Source of the DNA: Clostridia bacterium
Lineage (GTDB): Bacteria; Bacillota; Clostridia; Christensenellales; Aristaeellaceae
Assembly: GCA_017431005.1 (NCBI GenBank)
Contig: JAFRLY010000050.1
Coordinates: 1 to 64,000 of the forward strand
DNA length: 64,000 nt
Direction of reading: 5' to 3'
This document shows positions 59,824-64,000 of this stretch, piece after piece. Position 1 is the stretch's first letter; each line of letters opens with the position of its first letter. A program made the translations under genes and the position numbers. Below the pieces are notes generated by a model that saw only the letters and a list, made by a program, of their open reading frames with translations, searched no databases and was not told where the DNA came from.

Positions 59824-59869
59824 AATGGTATCCTCCTTGCAGGGTTGTTTTCCGGCGAAAGTTCCGGAA

Positions 59870-59901
59870 TAAAAAGAAAAAAGCAACGACGCCATCGCTG
59901 C
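59870..59901 (-). terminator. Expression-platform terminator of the lysine riboswitch
   Basis: On the minus strand GCAGCGA (59895-59901) pairs with TCGTTGC (59883-59889, one G-U) around TGGCG, followed by about twelve mostly T residues. It lies between the aptamer and the binding-protein gene, as needed for lysine-dependent termination. Confidence 0.75.
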
Positions 59902-59939
59902 CCGCTTTTCCCCGCCCGGGGACACAAAAACCGGTTTCA

Positions 59940-60124
59940 GTGAATAGCGCTCCACAGCGGAAGGCTGTGACAGTCAGGCGGATGTTCTCCGCCTGCCCAA
60001 TGAACGCCCCGGACCGCAGACGCCCATTTCGGCGGCTTCCCCTTCGCGCATCCTCAGCGCCCCGGCCGGGCTCCGATGCGTGCTTCTGTCAGCCGCGCCT
60101 CTAAACAGGAGTTATCCTATCACA
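59940..60124 (-). promoter_or_regulatory. Lysine riboswitch (L box) aptamer
   Basis: The minus strand holds the conserved L-box elements in order. P1 left side GTGATAG is at 60118-60124 and AGAGGCGCGG at 60093-60102. GAAGGGGAAGCCGCCGAAAT is at 60026-60045. TTGGGCAGGCGG and the self-pairing GGCGGA/TCCGCC follow, then GACTGTCACAGC (59964-59975), TGGAGCGCT (59946-59954) and the P1 right side CTATTCAC. Lysine binding should favour the following terminator and switch the transporter off when lysine is plentiful. Confidence 0.9.
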
Positions 60125-60196
60125 GAAAAAGAAAAATGCAAGCCGGGAAAGGCTTGCACAATGTTTTCGTTATGTTTTTAGCAGCCGGACGGGCAA

Positions 60197-60919
60197 TCAG
60201 TTCCCCAGGTAGGCCTTCCGGACATCGTCATTCTGCAGCAGCTCGGCGGCAGGCCCGGACATGGAGATCACGCCGGTTTCCATGACGTAGGCCCGGTCCG
60301 CGACGGAGAGCGCCATCTGGGCGTTCTGTTCCACCAGCAGGATGGTGGCGCCGGAGCGGTGCAGCTCCTGGATGATCTCAAAGATCTGATCCACCAGGAT
60401 CGGCGCGAGGCCCATGGACGGTTCATCCAGCATCAGCAGCTTGGGCCTGCTCATCAGCGCCCGGGCCATGGCCAGCATCTGCTGCTCGCCGCCGGACAGG
60501 GTGCCGGCGATCTGCTTTTCCCGCTCCTTCAGGCGGGGGAAGCGCTGAAACATCTCCTCCAGCGAGCCGGCAATTTCCTCATTGGGCCGGCTGAAGGCGC
60601 CCATTTCGAGGTTCTCCCGGACGGTCATCTGCTGGAAAATCCGGCGTCCTTCCGGGCAGAGGCTCAGCCCCTGATAAACCATTTTCGACGCGCCGGAGCC
60701 GCCGACCGGCATGCCGTCCAGCGCGACGGAGCCCTGGCGGGGCTTCAGCAGGCCGGCGATGGTGTTCAGCGTGGTGGATTTGCCGGCGCCGTTGGCGCCG
60801 ATCAGGGTCACGATTTCCCCCTTCCAGACCTCCAGGGTGATACCCTTGATCGCGTGAATGGCGCCGTAATAAACATGCAGGTCCCTGACCTTCAGCAGGG
60901 GCAGTTTTTCCTCGCTCAT
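60197..60919 (-). CDS. livF: Branched-chain amino-acid ABC ATPase LivF
   Basis: A 240-residue ATPase, one of the two of the Liv system. It has LLKVRDLHVYYGAIHAIKGI, Walker A GANGAGKST, signature LSGGEQQMLAMARAL and Walker B LLMLDEPSMGLAP. It ends with RKAYLGN, the typical LivF tail. It lies 2 bases after livG with GGAGGG upstream and is the last gene of the operon. No clear terminator separates it from the divergent or following leader region of the lysine operon. Confidence 0.95.
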   Translation of the reverse strand: MSEEKLPLLKVRDLHVYYGAIHAIKGITLEVWKGEIVTLIGANGAGKSTTLNTIAGLLKPRQGSVALDGMPVGGSGASKMVYQGLSLCPEGRRIFQQMTVRENLEMGAFSRPNEEIAGSLEEMFQRFPRLKEREKQIAGTLSGGEQQMLAMARALMSRPKLLMLDEPSMGLAPILVDQIFEIIQELHRSGATILLVEQNAQMALSVADRAYVMETGVISMSGPAAELLQNDDVRKAYLGN

Positions 60920-60921
60920 GC

Positions 60922-61779
60922 TCAGCCCTCCTTCCGCTTGCCCAGATAGGCTTCAATGACCGCAGGGTTGGCCTGAATCTCGTCCGCGGTGCCCTTGGCG
61001 ATGATCCGCCCGAAATTCAGGACGCAGATGCCCTCGCAGACGCCCATGACCAGGCTCATGTCATGCTCGATGAGCAGAATGGCGATCTGGAATTCATCCC
61101 GGATGCGGGCGATGGTTTCCATCAGTTCCTCGGTTTCCCGGGGATTCATGCCGGCCGCAGGCTCATCCAGCAGCAGGAGCTTCGGCTCCGTCGCCAGGGC
61201 GCGGATAATCTCCAGCCGCCGCTGGGCGCCGTATGGCAGGCTGCCGGCCTCCTCATCCGCCAGATTCTGCATATGGAAAAGATCCAGCAGCTCCAGCGCC
61301 CGCTCGTGCTGCCGCTTTTCCTGCTTCCAGTAACGGGGAAGGCGCAGAATACCCGTCAGCATATCGTACCGGATCTGATTGTGAAGGCCGATGCGGACAT
61401 TGTCCTCCACGGTCATTTTGTCAAACAGCCGGATATTCTGGAAGGTACGGGCGATGCCCAGGTGAGAGGCCTGGACGATATTCATGCCGTGAAGATCCTG
61501 TCCGTTGATCAGGACAGCTCCGGTGGTGGGTTCATAAACCTTGGTCAGCAGATTGAAGACCGTGGTCTTGCCGGCGCCGTTGGGGCCGATCAGGCCGGCG
61601 ATTTCCGTCCTGCCGATGGTGAGGTTGAAATCCTCCACCGCCTTCAGGCCGCCGAAGGTGATGCCGAGATGACGGGTTTCCAGTACGGGAATCTCATTGA
61701 CATCCCGCTCCGGCACGATGGAATGGGAGGGGACGGGTACCATTTTGGTATCTGAGCGATGCCGTCTGACCTGACTCAT
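60922..61779 (-). CDS. livG: Branched-chain amino-acid ABC ATPase LivG
   Basis: A 285-residue ATPase with an additional ~30-residue N-terminal leader before the usual start (VLETRHLGITFGGLKAVEDF). Motifs are Walker A GPNGAGKTT, signature LPYGAQRRLEIIRAL (the LivG variant), Walker B LLLLDEPAAGMNP and the tail IQANPAVIEAYLGKRK. The ATG at 61779 overlaps the livM stop (ATGA) and has GGGAGGTG upstream, so the leader is probably genuine. Confidence 0.94.
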   Translation of the reverse strand: MSQVRRHRSDTKMVPVPSHSIVPERDVNEIPVLETRHLGITFGGLKAVEDFNLTIGRTEIAGLIGPNGAGKTTVFNLLTKVYEPTTGAVLINGQDLHGMNIVQASHLGIARTFQNIRLFDKMTVEDNVRIGLHNQIRYDMLTGILRLPRYWKQEKRQHERALELLDLFHMQNLADEEAGSLPYGAQRRLEIIRALATEPKLLLLDEPAAGMNPRETEELMETIARIRDEFQIAILLIEHDMSLVMGVCEGICVLNFGRIIAKGTADEIQANPAVIEAYLGKRKEG

Positions 61780-62852
61780 GCCGCTTCACCTCCCTGCTGT
61801 GATTCACGTCCGCGGAACAGTCTCCTTACGGGGGAGAACATCCGCATGAAAACGGACCGGATAACGGGATTGTTGGTAAAGATCATCACCAGGATCAGGA
61901 CGACCGCGTATACCAGCATCCGGTAATCCGCAAATTCCCGGAGCAGCTCCGGAAGGATTGTCAGGAAGGTGGCGGAGATGATGGAGCCGAGCACATTTCC
62001 CAGTCCGCCCAGCACGACGAAGACCAGCACGTTGATGGACTGGTTGAAGGTGAACTGCGTGGGGATGACCGTGGACGCGTTCAGCCCGTAGAGCGCCCCG
62101 GCCATGCCGGCAAGCACCGCCCCGGTGACAAAGGCGATCATCTTATGCCGGGTGACGGAAATGCCCATGGACTCGGCGGCGATCCGGTTGTCCCGGGTGG
62201 CCTGAATGGCCCGGCCGGTCCGGGAATTCACCAGGTTCAGCACGACAATCAGCGTGATCATGACAAGAATGAAACCCGCGGTGAAGGTGGATATCGGCTT
62301 GATCTTGACCGCGCCCTTGGCGCCGTCCACCAGGATCGTCACATCGGCGGGCAGGTCCTTGCTCAGGAAGGAGAAATAGAGTTTGCCGTTGGCCGTACCG
62401 ATATAAAGCACATTGACCAGGTTCCGGATGATTTCACCGAAGGCCAGCGTGACAATGGCCAGATAGTCGCCCCGGAGCCGCAGCACCGGAATGCCGATCA
62501 GCAGGCCGATGATGCCGGCAATCAGTCCGGCGGCCAGAATCGCTATGGCCAGCCGCAGGCCGGTGTTTTCCATGGCGAAGGCGTTCAGCAGCCATCCGCT
62601 GATGACGGCGCCGGTGTAGGCGCCGACACTCATGAATCCGGCGTGGCCCAGACTCAGCTCTCCGCTGAAGCCGATGACCAGGTTCAGGGAAACCGCCATG
62701 ATAATCCAGGCGCAGATCGGAATCAGCTGTCCCTTCAGAGAGCGCGTGATGGTTTTCGCGGCGATCATGTTCTGCAGCAGAACATAGGCGCCGATGACCA
62801 GGGCAAAGATCACCAGGTTATAAATGAGATGCTTCTTTTTGGCTTTTGTCAT
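61776..62852 (-). CDS. livM: Branched-chain amino-acid ABC permease LivM
   Basis: A 358-residue permease with about ten hydrophobic helices. SLNLVIGFSGELSLGHAGFM is the LivM hallmark and LRGDYLAIVTLAFGEIIRN the second conserved block. The ATPase-contact loop is GRAIQATRDNRIAAESMGISVTRHK. ATG 62852 is preferred (AAGGAGG 9 bases upstream) to GTG 62861, which abuts that site. It pairs with LivH to form the channel. Confidence 0.94.
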   Translation of the reverse strand: MTKAKKKHLIYNLVIFALVIGAYVLLQNMIAAKTITRSLKGQLIPICAWIIMAVSLNLVIGFSGELSLGHAGFMSVGAYTGAVISGWLLNAFAMENTGLRLAIAILAAGLIAGIIGLLIGIPVLRLRGDYLAIVTLAFGEIIRNLVNVLYIGTANGKLYFSFLSKDLPADVTILVDGAKGAVKIKPISTFTAGFILVMITLIVVLNLVNSRTGRAIQATRDNRIAAESMGISVTRHKMIAFVTGAVLAGMAGALYGLNASTVIPTQFTFNQSINVLVFVVLGGLGNVLGSIISATFLTILPELLREFADYRMLVYAVVLILVMIFTNNPVIRSVFMRMFSPVRRLFRGRESQQGGEAA

Positions 62853-62865
62853 CTTCCGCACCTCC

Positions 62866-63747
62866 TTAAACCTTTTCCCGGACCGGCTTGCCCAGCAGGC
62901 CGGTGGGCTTTACCAGCAGGACGATGATCAGCACCGCGAAGACGATGGCATCGCCAAGGGCTGTTGAAATATAGGCTTTGCCGAAGATTTCAATCACACC
63001 CAGCAGAATACCGCCCAGCATGGCGCCCGGAATGGAGCCGATGCCGCCGAACACTGCCGCGGTAAAAGCCTTGATACCGGGCATGGAGCCGGTGGTGGGC
63101 TGCAGGATCGGATAGCTGGAGCAGAGCAGCACGCCGGCAACCGCGGCCAGGGCGGAGCCGATGGCGAAGGTAATGGAAATGGTCCGGTTGACGTTGATGC
63201 CCATCAGCTGCGCGGCGCCGCGGTCCTCAGACACGCAGCGCATGGCCTTGCCGATCTTGGTGCGGGAGGTGAAAAGCGTCAGGGCGATCATGATGACAAC
63301 ATTGGCCAGAATCGTGATCAGTGTGGCGCTGGAGATGGTCAGCCGGCCCAGATGCAGGGTGAAGCTGTTGATGAAGGTGCCCGGAAAGGACTTGGGGTTC
63401 GCACCCCAGATCATCAGCGCCAGATTCTGCAGCAGATAGCTCATGCCGATGGCGGTGATCAGCACGGCCAGGCTGGTGGCCTGGCGCAGCGGACGGTAAG
63501 CCAGTCCTTCAATCGTGATGCCAAGCAGGGTGCAGACGACCATGGCCATCAGCATCGCGACGACCGGCGGCAGATTCCAGTACTGAAGCCCGCAGAAGGC
63601 AATATAGGCGCCGACCATGATAATATCGCCGTGGGCGAAGTTCAGCATCTTGGCAATGCCGTATACCATGGTGTAGCCCAGGGCAATGATGGCGTAGATA
63701 CTGCCCAGGCTCAGCCCGTTGATCAGATTGTCGAGAAAAATCATCAT
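62866..63747 (-). CDS. livH: Branched-chain amino-acid ABC permease LivH
   Basis: A 293-residue permease. The hallmark GLSLGSIYAIIALGYTMVYG opens the chain, followed by MLNFAHGDIIMVGAY. The contact loop SRTKIGKAMRCVSEDRGAAQLMGINVNR lies near residue 170. GIKAFTAAVFGGIGSIPGAM follows. The start is ATG 63747, with a second ATG directly after. It ends 13 bases before the livM start. Confidence 0.94.
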   Translation of the reverse strand: MMIFLDNLINGLSLGSIYAIIALGYTMVYGIAKMLNFAHGDIIMVGAYIAFCGLQYWNLPPVVAMLMAMVVCTLLGITIEGLAYRPLRQATSLAVLITAIGMSYLLQNLALMIWGANPKSFPGTFINSFTLHLGRLTISSATLITILANVVIMIALTLFTSRTKIGKAMRCVSEDRGAAQLMGINVNRTISITFAIGSALAAVAGVLLCSSYPILQPTTGSMPGIKAFTAAVFGGIGSIPGAMLGGILLGVIEIFGKAYISTALGDAIVFAVLIIVLLVKPTGLLGKPVREKV

Positions 63748-63799
63748 AACCGTGTCCTCTTCCCTTACGCGAAAATGGGGGCGGGATAAACCAAAACAC

Positions 63800-63825
63800 G
63801 GGACTGGCTCCTCAAAGCCAGTCCC
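63800..63825 (-). terminator. Intercistronic stem-loop after the livJ-like gene
   Basis: GGGACTGGCT pairs perfectly with AGCCAGTCCC around 6 bases, about 35 bases after the binding-protein stop. On the minus strand it is followed by GTGTTTTGG. Confidence 0.65.
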
Positions 63826-63860
63826 TGTGAATCACAGGCCGGATAAAGTCCGGAAGGAAA

Positions 63861-64000
63861 TCAGTCCTCGAAGACGTAGATGCCGTTGATGATCGTGGCG
63901 GCCATAGGCGTCTTGGTGACAGCGCCGGATTCGTCCCAGGTCATGGCGCCGGTCAGTCCCTCATAGGAGATTTCCTGCATGGCGGCGATCATCGGATCGC
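63861..64000 (-). CDS. Branched-chain amino-acid binding protein (LivJ-like), 3' end only
   Basis: The window ends inside this gene. The last 46 codons read as the C-terminus of a family-4 receptor, with YEGLTGAMTWDESGAVTKTP and a final strand ATIINGIYVFED. This matches the LivJ pattern of a GxxTFDxxGdxxK turn before the last strand. The position upstream of livH and the stem-loop before livH fit. The N-terminus and signal peptide are outside the window. Confidence 0.8.
   Translation of the reverse strand, partial: DPMIAAMQEISYEGLTGAMTWDESGAVTKTPMAATIINGIYVFED

Noticed and set aside
1..64000. CRISPR arrays, tRNA, rRNA, prophage or replication origin
   Set aside because: No regularly spaced repeats, cloverleaf sequences, rRNA motifs, phage structural genes or dnaA/dnaN context were seen while reading both strands.

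Overview
The window reads as a chromosomal stretch of an anaerobic, saccharolytic Clostridia-type Bacillota. The evidence is strong AGGAGG ribosome-binding sites, near-consensus sigma-A promoters, a single-chain iron-sulfur serine dehydratase, many ABC importers and several cytoplasmic glycan-degrading enzymes. Base composition is fairly GC-rich, with AT-richer patches near 27.7-29.4 kb and 41.8-45.3 kb. A gut or rumen Christensenellales-like lineage would fit, but that is inference. No rRNA, tRNA, CRISPR array or prophage was recognised.

Layout. 0-1.5 kb is a scar: an IS3-family remnant with an A7 frameshift site and a LysR regulator lacking its DNA-binding domain. 1.6-8.8 kb holds serine dehydratase, a GH88/GH105-like hydrolase, two aldo/keto reductases, a MATE exporter and an ornithine-cyclodeaminase-like protein. 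9-15.9 kb is one sugar-uptake operon: two permeases, a binding protein, a cytoplasmic GH5 and a LacI regulator. It is driven by a consensus promoter flanked by two AAAACGTTTT palindromes. 16-24.9 kb is an oligopeptide-type (Opp) ABC operon of unusual architecture. Its OppC-like permease carries an RCC1-like beta-propeller between its first membrane helix and its transport domain, and its OppF-like ATPase has a roughly 200-residue helical insertion. Two small membrane proteins follow. 25-29 kb holds peptidase, esterase, DNA glycosylase and small genes. 29.3-34.8 kb is an Fe(III)-type ABC operon with an M24 peptidase. 34.9-41.8 kb (minus) is a DUF3798-type ABC operon, one of whose permeases has about 350 extra extracytoplasmic helical residues.

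42-45.3 kb is a partly decayed glycolipid locus. 45.4-57.2 kb holds a KDG-type sugar kinase, a secreted NlpC/P60-like protein, MgtC and CPA2 transporters, a small secreted protein, an M28 peptidase, a phosphohexomutase, an MntR-like regulator, a GH43 and an O-acetylhomoserine sulfhydrylase. 57.3-60.2 kb (minus) is a polar amino-acid ABC operon preceded by a lysine riboswitch, so it is probably a lysine importer. 60.2-64 kb (minus) is a branched-chain amino-acid (Liv) operon running off the window end.

Common threads. Six importers share the window. Binding-protein genes are followed by a strong stem-loop before the next gene. At least four of the five complete binding proteins have a signal-peptidase-I type signal without a usable lipobox. 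Several partner permeases carry extra membrane or extracytoplasmic domains. Together this suggests a lineage-specific way of coupling soluble binding proteins to their permeases, which is the most interesting possibility in the window.
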